DNA of 22,797 nt, taken from assembly GCA_902496945.1 (NCBI GenBank), contig CABVDE010000032.1, positions 1 to 22,797 on the forward strand, written 5' to 3'. Positions within the stretch are counted from its first letter, which is position 1; the number at the start of each line of letters is the position of its first letter. Source of the stretch: an uncultured Collinsella sp. GTDB taxonomy: Bacteria > Actinomycetota > Coriobacteriia > Coriobacteriales > Coriobacteriaceae. The position numbers and the translations under genes were made by a program. The notes beneath the pieces are model-generated. The model was not told the origin of the DNA. It saw only the letters and a program-made list of their open reading frames with translations, and did not search any database. Below are positions 15,482-22,701 of the stretch, one piece after another.

Positions 15482-16548
15482 TGTGGGAAGCCGATGACTC
15501 TCAGGACCTGTGGGCGACGCCCGGTAACTCGCCGGCGGCATCCATGGCGCACGGCGAGCGTATGGTGGGCTCGGAGCTGACGGCCGAGGACCTCGATGTC
15601 GACCGCACTTTGCGCCCCCAGCGCCTGGATGATTACTGCGGTCAGGAGCATATCAAGCAGAGCCTTCGCGTGCTGATCGAGGCGGCGCAGAGCCGTGGCG
15701 AGACGCTCGACCACGTGATCTTCTCGGGCCCTCCGGGTCTGGGCAAGACCACGCTGGCTACCGTTATCGCCAACGAGCTGGGCGCTCAGATTAAGACGAC
15801 GAGTGGCCCGGCCATCGCGCGCACCGGCGACCTGGCGGCCATCCTTACCAACTTACAGCCGGGTGACGTGCTGTTTATCGACGAGATCCACCGTCTCAAC
15901 CGTTCGGTGGAGGAAGTCCTGTATCCCGCGATGGAGGACTTTGCGCTCGATATCGTTATCGGTAAAGGCCCGGCGGCGCGCTCGATTCGCCTGGATATCC
16001 CCAAGTTTACGCTGGTGGCGGCAACGACCCGCTCGGGTATGCTCACGGGCCCGCTGCGCGACCGTTTTGGTATTTCGTATCGCCTGGACTACTACACGGT
16101 CGAGGAGCTTGCCCAGATTGTGACGCGCTCGGCAACCATTTTGGGCGTGACAATAGACCATCCGAGCGCGCTCGAGATCGGCTCACGCTCGCGTGGCACG
16201 CCACGTCTTGCCAACCGCTTGCTCAAGCGCGTGCGCGATTACGCCCAGGTGCGCGGCAACGGTCCTATTGAGCTTGATATCTGCCGTCAGGCGCTCGAGT
16301 TCTTTGAGATTGATGAGCTTGGTCTGGACTGGATGGACATTCGCATCTTGGAGACGCTCGCCAAGACGTTCTCCGGCCGTGCCGTGGGCCTGACGACCCT
16401 TGCCAGCGCGGTGGGCGAGGACCCGGGTACGCTCGAAGATGTCTACGAACCCTACCTGTTGCAGTGCGGATTGATGATTCGCACACCGCAGGGCCGTCAG
16501 GCAACCCTTCGCACCTTTGAACACCTGGGGATTGAACCTACCGTTTAG
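15481..16548 (+). CDS. ruvB: Holliday junction branch migration DNA helicase RuvB
   Basis: 355-residue AAA+ motor that drives branch migration as a hexamer on RuvA-bound junctions. Walker A GPPGLGKT is at 83-90, Walker B with DEIH at 134-137, sensor 1 at ATTRSGMLTGPLRDRFG, the sensor-2 arginine in GTPRLANRLLKRVRDYA, and the C-terminal winged helix ends CGLMIRTPQGRQATLRTFEHLG. The first 35 residues (DDSQDLWATPGN... region) are a non-conserved leader slightly longer than in E. coli. Either GTG 15478 or ATG 15481 could initiate; ATG 15481 is chosen because it repeats the TGATG coupling used between ruvC and ruvA. No clear terminator follows. Confidence 0.97.
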   Translation: MWEADDSQDLWATPGNSPAASMAHGERMVGSELTAEDLDVDRTLRPQRLDDYCGQEHIKQSLRVLIEAAQSRGETLDHVIFSGPPGLGKTTLATVIANELGAQIKTTSGPAIARTGDLAAILTNLQPGDVLFIDEIHRLNRSVEEVLYPAMEDFALDIVIGKGPAARSIRLDIPKFTLVAATTRSGMLTGPLRDRFGISYRLDYYTVEELAQIVTRSATILGVTIDHPSALEIGSRSRGTPRLANRLLKRVRDYAQVRGNGPIELDICRQALEFFEIDELGLDWMDIRILETLAKTFSGRAVGLTTLASAVGEDPGTLEDVYEPYLLQCGLMIRTPQGRQATLRTFEHLGIEPTV

Positions 16549-16647
16549 GGGCGCTTTGTTTTGGCTTGTCTGTAGGTTATCGCTGGGCATTGGATAAACA
16601 TATCGCCGTTCATCGGTTATGGGCGTTTTACTATTGCGCGCCCGTGC

Positions 16648-16653
16648 TATGCT
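16648..16653 (+). promoter_or_regulatory. Possible -10 box for fhs
   Basis: TATGCT lies 40 bases before the fhs ATG. TTTACT at 16627-16632 is a weak -35 with a short 15-base spacer. It is supported by the 145-base gap after ruvB, which holds no other gene. Confidence 0.35.
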
Positions 16654-16693
16654 GAATTGGTCTTTTTCTCATCCGGTAACGAAAGGACCGCCC

Positions 16694-18361
16694 ATGCCTA
16701 CTGATATCGAAATCGCACGTTCCGTCACGCCGCTGCCCATTACCGAGGTGGCCAAGAACGCCGGCGTCGACGTAAAGCACCTGATTCCGTACGGCTTCGA
16801 CAAGGCAAAGGTCGACTATTCACTGCTCAACGAGCCGACCGATCACCAGGCCAAGCTTGTCCTTGTGACCGCTATCAATCCCACGCCTGCAGGCGAGGGC
16901 AAGACCACCACGACCATCGGTCTGGCCGACGGTCTGCGTCGTCGCGGCGTCAAGAGCGCCGTTGCCCTGCGCGAACCTTCGCTCGGTCCCGTCTTTGGCG
17001 TCAAGGGCGGTGCCGCCGGCGGCGGCTGGGCCCAGGTCATCCCCATGGAGGACATCAACCTGCACTTTACCGGTGACTTCCATGCTATCGGTGCCGCCAA
17101 CAACCTGCTGGCCGCCATGCTCGACAACCATATTCAGCAGGGCAACCAGCTCGGCATCGATGTTAAGCGCATCACCTGGAAGCGCGTCGTCGACATGAAC
17201 GACCGTCAACTGCGCCATGTTATCGATGGCATTGGCGGCAAGGCCCAGGGCGTGCCGCGCGAGGACGGCTTTGACATCACCGTCGCCTCCGAGGTCATGG
17301 CAATCCTGTGCTTGTCTACGAGCATTAACGACCTCAAGGAGCGCCTGGGCGAGATCGTTGTCGGCTACAGCTATGCCGGCGAGCCCGTCCGCGCCCGCGA
17401 CCTTAAGGCCCAGGGCGCCATGGCCGCGCTGCTTAAGGATGCGCTTAAGCCCAACCTGGTGCAGACGCTCGAGGGCACGCCCGCGTTTGTCCACGGCGGC
17501 CCCTTCGCCAACATCGCTCACGGCTGCAACTCCATCATGGCCACCCGCATGGCCATGCGTTTTGGTGACGTCGCGATTACCGAGGCCGGCTTTGGCGCCG
17601 ACCTTGGTGCCGAGAAGTTCCTGGACATCAAGTGCCGCATGACGGGCGTTCGCCCCAGCGCTGTCGTGGTCGTCGCCACTGCCCGCGCGCTTAAGTACAA
17701 CGGCGGTGTCGCCAAGGCCGACCTCAACGACGAGAACCTCGAGGCCCTTAAGGCCGGTATGCCCAACCTGCTGCGTCACGTCGACAACATCCAGAACGTC
17801 TATGGTCTTCCCTGCGTGGTCGCCATCAACCGCTTCCCGACGGACACCGAGGCCGAACTTGCGCTCATCGAGTCCGAGTGCCAGAAGCTTGGCGTTAACG
17901 TTAAGCTGTCCGAGGTTTGGGCCAAGGGCGGCGAGGGTGCGCTCGACCTGGCCGATGAGGTCATGCGCCTGATTGAGCAGCCGAGCGAGCTCAAGTTTGC
18001 CTACGAGGACGGTGCCGATGTGGCCGACGCCCTCGAGGCCGTTGCCACCAAGGTCTACCGCGCCGATGGCGTCGACTTTACGCCGGCTGCCAAGCGCCAG
18101 CTCGCCGAGCTGCGCGAGAACGGCTTTGGTAACCTGCCGGTGTGCGTCGCCAAGACCCAGTACAGCTTTAGCGATAACGCCAAGGCTCTGGGCGCGCCCG
18201 AGAACTTCCGCATCACGGTGCGCGAGCTCAAGGTTTCCGCCGGTGCTCACTTTGTGGTCGCGCTGACCGGTAGCGTCCTGACCATGCCGGGCCTGCCCAA
18301 GGTTCCCGCGGCCGAGAACATCGACGTCGACAACGACGGCAACATCACCGGCCTGTTCTAA
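16694..18361 (+). CDS. fhs: Formate-tetrahydrofolate ligase
   Basis: 555-residue enzyme that joins formate to tetrahydrofolate using ATP to give 10-formyl-THF, feeding purine and fMet synthesis and, in anaerobes, one-carbon flow from formate. The length is standard for the family. It shows the P-loop-like TPAGEGKTT (64-72), REPSLGPVFGVKGGAAGGG, the substrate-site run RVVDMNDRQLR and the C-terminal LTGSVLTMPGLPK. The ATG at 16694 is chosen because GAAAGGA lies seven bases before it and the family start (IARSVTPLPITEVA) follows directly; the frame is open 75 bases further upstream without a ribosome binding site. It is followed by a strong terminator, so it appears monocistronic. Confidence 0.98.
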   Translation: MPTDIEIARSVTPLPITEVAKNAGVDVKHLIPYGFDKAKVDYSLLNEPTDHQAKLVLVTAINPTPAGEGKTTTTIGLADGLRRRGVKSAVALREPSLGPVFGVKGGAAGGGWAQVIPMEDINLHFTGDFHAIGAANNLLAAMLDNHIQQGNQLGIDVKRITWKRVVDMNDRQLRHVIDGIGGKAQGVPREDGFDITVASEVMAILCLSTSINDLKERLGEIVVGYSYAGEPVRARDLKAQGAMAALLKDALKPNLVQTLEGTPAFVHGGPFANIAHGCNSIMATRMAMRFGDVAITEAGFGADLGAEKFLDIKCRMTGVRPSAVVVVATARALKYNGGVAKADLNDENLEALKAGMPNLLRHVDNIQNVYGLPCVVAINRFPTDTEAELALIESECQKLGVNVKLSEVWAKGGEGALDLADEVMRLIEQPSELKFAYEDGADVADALEAVATKVYRADGVDFTPAAKRQLAELRENGFGNLPVCVAKTQYSFSDNAKALGAPENFRITVRELKVSAGAHFVVALTGSVLTMPGLPKVPAAENIDVDNDGNITGLF

Positions 18362-18386
18362 GCCTGCTACCCATAGTCGCTTGCCC

Positions 18387-18426
18387 GCCCCGCCGCGCCT
18401 ACAAGGAACGGCGGGGCTTTTGTTTT
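18387..18426 (+). terminator. Rho-independent terminator of fhs
   Basis: GCCCCGCCG (18387-18395) and CGGCGGGGC (18409-18417) form a perfect 9-bp GC stem with a 13-base loop, followed by TTTTGTTTT. It abuts the stop codon of the convergent small gene. There is no A-run on the left side, so it works for the plus strand only. Confidence 0.93.
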
Positions 18427-18663
18427 CTATCCACGCTGGAGGCCGAAGAGCTTGGCGTTGCGCTCGGCGACCATCATGTTGATGTCGGCGATTTCCATCT
18501 CGCCGTCAATGTAGGGCTGGTAGGTGCCGTATGGGTCGCCAGCCCCCAGGCTGCAACTGCCGCAGTTATCGCAGCTGCCGTTGCCGCAGCCGGCGAGTGC
18601 CAGCTTGATGATTTCCTCGCGCTCGGCACGCGTCGTGTCCTTGATGAGCTTGCTTTTTGCCAT
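18427..18663 (-). CDS. Small Cys4 protein of unknown function
   Basis: 78-residue soluble protein. After a basic helix (KLIKDTTRAEREEIIKLAL) comes a tight cysteine cluster C26-x4-C31-x2-C34-x2-C37, then GAGDPYGTYQPYIDGEMEIADIN and an amphipathic helix. The spacing could hold zinc or a small Fe-S cluster; the cluster is too short for a classical ferredoxin. I do not recognise a named family. The ATG at 18663 is chosen because GAGGAA lies six bases upstream on this strand; the frame continues upstream but without a ribosome binding site and with a different composition. TATGAT (18730-18735, minus strand) is a plausible -10. It is divergent from the membrane protein at 18801. Confidence 0.8.
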   Translation of the reverse strand: MAKSKLIKDTTRAEREEIIKLALAGCGNGSCDNCGSCSLGAGDPYGTYQPYIDGEMEIADINMMVAERNAKLFGLQRG

Positions 18664-18729
18664 GACATTCCTCGATTCGCTTGTTGCCACCTGTCGCGCA
18701 TGTCTTGTAGATACCGGCGGGCTCTGCCC

Positions 18730-18755
18730 ATCATAGACTTTTGCGCGGGTAGAAT
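18730..18755. promoter_or_regulatory. Divergent -10 boxes between the Cys4 gene and the membrane protein gene
   Basis: On the plus strand TAGAAT at 18750-18755 lies 45 bases before the ATG at 18801. On the minus strand TATGAT (complement of 18730-18735) lies 66 bases before the ATG at 18663. Their upstream regions overlap, so a shared regulator could affect both. No strong -35 is seen for either. Confidence 0.4.
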
Positions 18756-18800
18756 GCATGGATAACTTGATACTCACGCGCGACGGAAAGGAATCGTTGC

Positions 18801-19790
18801 ATGGATCAGGACAAGACAGCCGTGATGGGCGGCTACGGCTCCGCGCAGGCTGGCGATAGCGCCGACGCGACCCGTGTTGTACCCAACTCCGGCTATGCCG
18901 ACCCCGCCGCGACGCAGCCTTCTGCCGAGCCCACCCGGGTTATGGGCTATGGCAATGCGACGCAGGACCCTTACGCTGCATCTTCGCAAGGCCCCTATGT
19001 CAACGCAGCTCCAGACCCGTTTGATTATGCGCCACAGGATCCTTATGCCGCCTCGACGCCGAATCCCTATGATGATCTGCCGCAGAATCCCATTCCGCAG
19101 CCTCAGCAGACGACGTATATGCCTCGCACGGCACAGCCTCGCTACAAGTCGCGCGAGCCGTATCGCGAGTACCCTAAGTCGATTCCGCAGTATGGCGAGG
19201 ACGAGGAGAAGAAGCCTTCGCGTTCGTCGAACGTGATCAAGAAGATCCTCATCGTGCTGGCGATCTTCTTTGCGCTGTCGGTTGTGTTTGCCATCGTGTC
19301 GGGCATGCTCAACAAGCGAGGGAGCTCGACGACCGATATCGCGACCGAGCCGACCGAGTCCACCTCGTCAGTCGCGGTCGACCTGAGCGATATCCCGGGG
19401 CAGTACTGGTCAAACGCCAAGAAGCTCCTCAAGTCGCGCGGTGCCGATCTTTCGAATGCCGTGGTCCTGACTGATGATGGCTCAACGCCCGTCGTCGATG
19501 CCAACTGGATCGTGACGTCCGCCTACTATAACGATAACGGCAACCTCGAAATTCAACTCACGCACAAGAACAGCTCGGGCAACTCGTCCGACGGCCAAAG
19601 CGGTACCGACAGCTCGAGCTCCAATACGCTGGAGGACTTGAGTAACAAGGCACAGGAGTTGGGAGACAAGGCGCAAGAGCTGGGCGATACGGCACAAAAC
19701 CTGGGCGATACCGCGCAGAACTTGGGCGACATGGCGACGAACGCTTGGGATGCCCTGCAAAACGGTATTTCGAGCGCGCAGGGAAACTAG
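18801..19790 (+). CDS. Single-pass membrane protein with Thr-x-Val motifs and PASTA-like outer domain
   Basis: 329 residues of unknown function. Residues 1-145 are disordered and rich in Pro, Tyr, Gln and Asp (repeated QDPYAAS, PNPYDDLPQNP) and hold three similar sites, DKTAVM (T6), DATRVV (T24) and EPTRVM (T45). A basic patch (EEKKPSRSSNVIKK) leads to one membrane span at about 146-170, so the N-terminus should be inside. After a Ser/Thr linker, residues 196-255 (DIPGQYWSNAKKLLKSRGAD to NLEIQLTHK) resemble a PASTA repeat. A Ser-rich linker is followed by 7-residue helical repeats. GGAAAGGA lies nine bases before the ATG. It ends 12 bases from the stop of the convergent CDF gene with no terminator between. 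Confidence 0.78.
   Translation: MDQDKTAVMGGYGSAQAGDSADATRVVPNSGYADPAATQPSAEPTRVMGYGNATQDPYAASSQGPYVNAAPDPFDYAPQDPYAASTPNPYDDLPQNPIPQPQQTTYMPRTAQPRYKSREPYREYPKSIPQYGEDEEKKPSRSSNVIKKILIVLAIFFALSVVFAIVSGMLNKRGSSTTDIATEPTESTSSVAVDLSDIPGQYWSNAKKLLKSRGADLSNAVVLTDDGSTPVVDANWIVTSAYYNDNGNLEIQLTHKNSSGNSSDGQSGTDSSSSNTLEDLSNKAQELGDKAQELGDTAQNLGDTAQNLGDMATNAWDALQNGISSAQGN
19647..19751 (+). repeat. 21-base tandem repeat coding for AQ[EN]LGD heptads
   Basis: Four in-frame 21-base units (19647-19730) encode KAQELGD, KAQELGD, TAQNLGD and TAQNLGD, followed by a degenerate fifth unit MATNAWD. The units differ at synonymous sites, so they are not a fresh slippage product. The period of seven suits an amphipathic helix or coiled coil. 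Confidence 0.85.
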
Positions 19791-19802
19791 CACTGCGAAG
19801 AG

Positions 19803-20984
19803 TTACAGCTGCTCAGCCGGACGCTCGGGCGAGCTAAAGCCCGAGTCGAATGTCACGACGCACGAGGCATCTGGCCGGCGCTCGTGCACGATGCGCGTGA
19901 CGAGCTCCAGCAGCTCCTCGTCGGATATGTCAAAGCCGTCGGGGCGTACCAGGTCGAACGAGACAAAGCCATCGTGCTCGTGCAGGTCGTGGATGGAAAG
20001 CGCGGGGTCGATTTGCATGACGCCGCGCTTGACCCAGCTGCGCAGGTCGTTGGCGTCGGTGGCGATGGGATCGCAGTGCAGCGTGATACCGATGCCCATC
20101 TGCCGTTTGATATCGTGCTCGATGGTGTCCAGGATCTCGTGGTGCTCAAACGCATCGCCCTCGCCGGGCATCTCCACGTGGGCGCTGGCAAATTGGCGAC
20201 CGGGACCGTAGTCGTGCACCATGAGGTCGTGCGTGCCCAGGACCTGCGGGTACGACATGATCTTGTCGCGGATTGCCTGGACGAGCTTGGGGTCGGGCGC
20301 CTGTCCCAGCAGCGGGCTAATGGCGTCGCGCACCAAGCCCATGCCGCTGATGCAGATGAAGATGCCCACGCCCAGGCCCGCCCAGCCATCGAGGTCAAAG
20401 CCCGTCGTTTGCGAAATGAGCGCTGCCGCCAGGACCGAGCCCGAGGTGATGACATCGTTTTTGGAGTCCTGCGCCGTGGCGATAAGCGTCTCGGAATCGA
20501 TGCGGTTGCCCAGAGCACGGTTGAACGCGGCCATCCAGAATTTGACGAGCATGGACGCGATGAGCGCGGCCATGGAGATCAGCGTGTAGGCGGTGGGGGA
20601 AGGCTTGATGATCTTTGTGACCGACTCCAGGATCAGGTTGATGCCGACGGCGCAGACTAAGACGGCGACGAACAGACCCGCTAGGTACTCGTAGCGGCCG
20701 TGACCATAGGGGTGGCCTTCGTCGGCCGGGCGGCTGGCGAGGCGGAACCCGAGCAAGCTTACGATGTTGCTCGAGGCATCGGAGAGGTTGTTGAAGGCGT
20801 CAGCGATAAGCGAGACGGAGCCCGCGAGCAGGCCCGCGATGCCCTTGGCGATGCATAAGGCGATGTTGAGGCCAATGCAGATAAGACTTGCGGCAAAGCC
20901 GGCGTTGGTGCGGCAGGAGGCATCGACCGGCTCGCTTTCGCTACCCGGAACAAGGGTGTGTACCAGCCGATTTACAAATAGCAT
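19803..20984 (-). CDS. Cation diffusion facilitator (probable Mn2+-type exporter)
   Basis: 393-residue CDF transporter that exports divalent metal in exchange for protons. Six membrane spans are predictable in residues 28-220, followed by a ferredoxin-like cytoplasmic domain (about 225-320) and a further C-terminal extension. Family signatures are ADAFNNLSDASSNIVSLLGF and HPYGHGR (91-97). The ligand positions read N66/D69 in the second span and D173-SKN-D177 in the fifth, in place of the His-containing sites of zinc transporters. This suits the manganese (MntE/MneP-like) group; the metal is an inference. The ATG at 20984 is preferred over the one at 21005, because GAGGA lies eight bases upstream of it, while the outer ATG has no ribosome binding site. 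Confidence 0.9.
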   Translation of the reverse strand: MLFVNRLVHTLVPGSESEPVDASCRTNAGFAASLICIGLNIALCIAKGIAGLLAGSVSLIADAFNNLSDASSNIVSLLGFRLASRPADEGHPYGHGRYEYLAGLFVAVLVCAVGINLILESVTKIIKPSPTAYTLISMAALIASMLVKFWMAAFNRALGNRIDSETLIATAQDSKNDVITSGSVLAAALISQTTGFDLDGWAGLGVGIFICISGMGLVRDAISPLLGQAPDPKLVQAIRDKIMSYPQVLGTHDLMVHDYGPGRQFASAHVEMPGEGDAFEHHEILDTIEHDIKRQMGIGITLHCDPIATDANDLRSWVKRGVMQIDPALSIHDLHEHDGFVSFDLVRPDGFDISDEELLELVTRIVHERRPDASCVVTFDSGFSSPERPAEQL

Positions 20985-21023
20985 AACGATCGTCCTCACA
21001 ATCATGTTTAAGGGGATAGTTTA

Positions 21024-21046
21024 GCTCGCACGGAAGCGTTGCGAGC
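21024..21046 (-). other. Hairpin in the leader of the CDF gene
   Basis: GCTCGCA (21024-21030) and TGCGAGC (21040-21046) form a perfect 7-bp stem with a 9-base loop, 40 bases upstream of the CDF start. No T-run follows on either strand. The rest of the 262-base gap up to 21246 shows no gene, and I do not see the conserved core of the yybP-ykoY manganese riboswitch in it. Confidence 0.35.
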
Positions 21047-21246
21047 CGATGCTCAGAAAATGCAGCAATGGTCTGCTGGGGCTAACGGGCGCGTGGCGGA
21101 GACGAGTGGCTGTCCGCGCGGCCTCGAGTCCGCTGCGACTTTGCGTCCGCTTGGGCGCTCCATTTTGGGCCACATGGGTATGGGCGCGTGCCTGTTTGCT
21201 CGACATACTTAATCTTGACAGCCCCTGTGCAAAGGAGGACGTTTCC

Positions 21247-22584
21247 ATGGACGAGATGTTTGCCATTAAATGCCAAAACTGCGGCGGCCCTATGTACTCG
21301 CACCAAGCTAAGCGCAGCTTTGAGTGCGCCTATTGCGGCGCGGTCATTCCCTGGCAGGCCGATGCGGGAGAGCCCAAGAGCGCCCTGGGCATTCGACATA
21401 CGCCGTTGACGATCGTCGACGGCCTGCTCAAGCTCACCCATGTGTCGCAGCTCGATCGCCCGGAGGACCCGGATTGGTATTTCTTTAATGCGCACTGGCG
21501 CAATCAGTCGGTTTTGGAGCACCTGCTGTGGGAAGATCGCGGAACGGCGCAGGAGTTCCAAGAGGCGATGCATGTGAGCATTCCCTGCCCCTTCTGCGGC
21601 GCGTCCTTTGAGGGGCCATCGACCCAGCGCGTGTTTGAGTGCCCGTCCTGCGGTAACAAGATCGGTATGGCTGACCTTCTCAAGCCCGGCACGTTTAGCA
21701 AGCGCCTGACCATGGGCGTGGGTGCCGAGTATGTGCCCGAGCAGGGTGTCCCCTGTGAGATATCGCCGCAGCAGGCACGCGCCAACGCACTGCAGCTGGT
21801 GCGTCAGTATTCGGATGCCTTTACGGGGCACGACGTGGAAGATGCGATCCAAAACAACATGATGCTCTTCTATTTCCCCATGGCGCTTGCCGACCTGCGC
21901 ATGATGGCGTCCTTCCCGGGCAAGGGCCTGAGCAAGGAGACCCTGGTGTACTACGAGGTGCTCGACTGGGCATATCCCCGGGCTAACTACCTGGACGTTC
22001 GCCTTATGGGCATTCTGGAGCCGTGGGACTTTGCCAAGGTGGGGCCGTTCGATCCCGCCATGCAGGAAGGCGACTTCCGCGTTGTCTCCGTCGATGCATC
22101 TACCAAGGACCAGGTGGTCATTGATAAGCTGGCGCTCGATATTGCCGGCAACGATGCCGAGGCGGTGCTGGGGCTCAATAAAAAGAGCATTCGCACGTGG
22201 GCGCGCAAGGCCCGCAAGCACAAGGACGGCCTGGTGATGGTGCCGGTCTACTTTGTCGATCGCCCGTCGTCGGATAGCCGCGATGGCGAGCAGGTGCGCA
22301 TCGCCGTGAACGGCCAGACGGGGCGCGCGGCCGCGGTGGTGTTTAGCGACAAGCGCGAGACGCATATCGTGGTGCCGCTCAATCCCAGCGTGGTACTGTC
22401 GAGCGAAAGCACCGTGCATGCCACGCCCATCGAGGTCAAATACGTTAAATCGCCGTTCCTGTACCAGATCGTGCGCCATGGAGGCGGTGAACAGCCGCGG
22501 CAGGTGGCGGCGGTGGCCGAGGGTTTCTACCGGGAGGAGAAGCCCAAGCGCAAGGGCCTGTTCGGCGCGATCTTTGGGAAGTAG
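21247..22584 (+). CDS. Double zinc-ribbon protein of unknown function
   Basis: 445-residue soluble protein. Two zinc ribbons are present: C9-x2-C12 with C27-x2-C30, and C114-x2-C117 with C132-x2-C135. Both have the CxxCG knuckles of TFIIB-type ribbons. The middle region (170-330) is unfamiliar. The C-terminal part VPVYFVD...VRIAVNGQTGRAAAVVF (332-366) resembles the strand-turn with AVNGQTG found in other bacterial zinc-ribbon proteins, which often carry a membrane span at the end; none is visible here, only a basic tail (EEKPKRKGLFGAIFGK). The ATG at 21247 has an excellent AAAGGAGGA seven bases upstream, so the open frame back to 21049 is not used. Followed by its own terminator. Confidence 0.82.
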   Translation: MDEMFAIKCQNCGGPMYSHQAKRSFECAYCGAVIPWQADAGEPKSALGIRHTPLTIVDGLLKLTHVSQLDRPEDPDWYFFNAHWRNQSVLEHLLWEDRGTAQEFQEAMHVSIPCPFCGASFEGPSTQRVFECPSCGNKIGMADLLKPGTFSKRLTMGVGAEYVPEQGVPCEISPQQARANALQLVRQYSDAFTGHDVEDAIQNNMMLFYFPMALADLRMMASFPGKGLSKETLVYYEVLDWAYPRANYLDVRLMGILEPWDFAKVGPFDPAMQEGDFRVVSVDASTKDQVVIDKLALDIAGNDAEAVLGLNKKSIRTWARKARKHKDGLVMVPVYFVDRPSSDSRDGEQVRIAVNGQTGRAAAVVFSDKRETHIVVPLNPSVVLSSESTVHATPIEVKYVKSPFLYQIVRHGGGEQPRQVAAVAEGFYREEKPKRKGLFGAIFGK

Positions 22585-22626
22585 GGGAGTAGTACCGGTT
22601 GTTGCTGTAACTTGAAGGTTAGGGCT

Positions 22627-22664
22627 ACGGGGCGGCTCGCAGGGGTGCGGGCCGCCCCGTTTTT
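22627..22664 (+). terminator. Rho-independent terminator of the zinc-ribbon gene
   Basis: A 14-bp stem with one T-G wobble: ACGGGGCGGCTCGC (22627-22640) with GCGGGCCGCCCCGT (22647-22660), a 6-base loop, then TTTT. It starts 42 bases after the stop codon. No A-run lies on the left, so it is directional for the plus strand. Confidence 0.93.
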
Positions 22665-22701
22665 GTGCGGCGGGGATATGGCATCCGAATGGCCGTAGGG
22701 T

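Noticed and set aside
16535..16578. AACCTAC...GTAGGTT as the ruvB terminator
   Set aside because: The stem is only 7 bp with a 30-base loop, begins inside the coding end of ruvB and has no T-run after it.
21006..21246. Manganese (yybP-ykoY) riboswitch in front of the CDF gene
   Set aside because: The conserved core sequences of that riboswitch are not seen on the minus strand; only a simple 7-bp hairpin is present.
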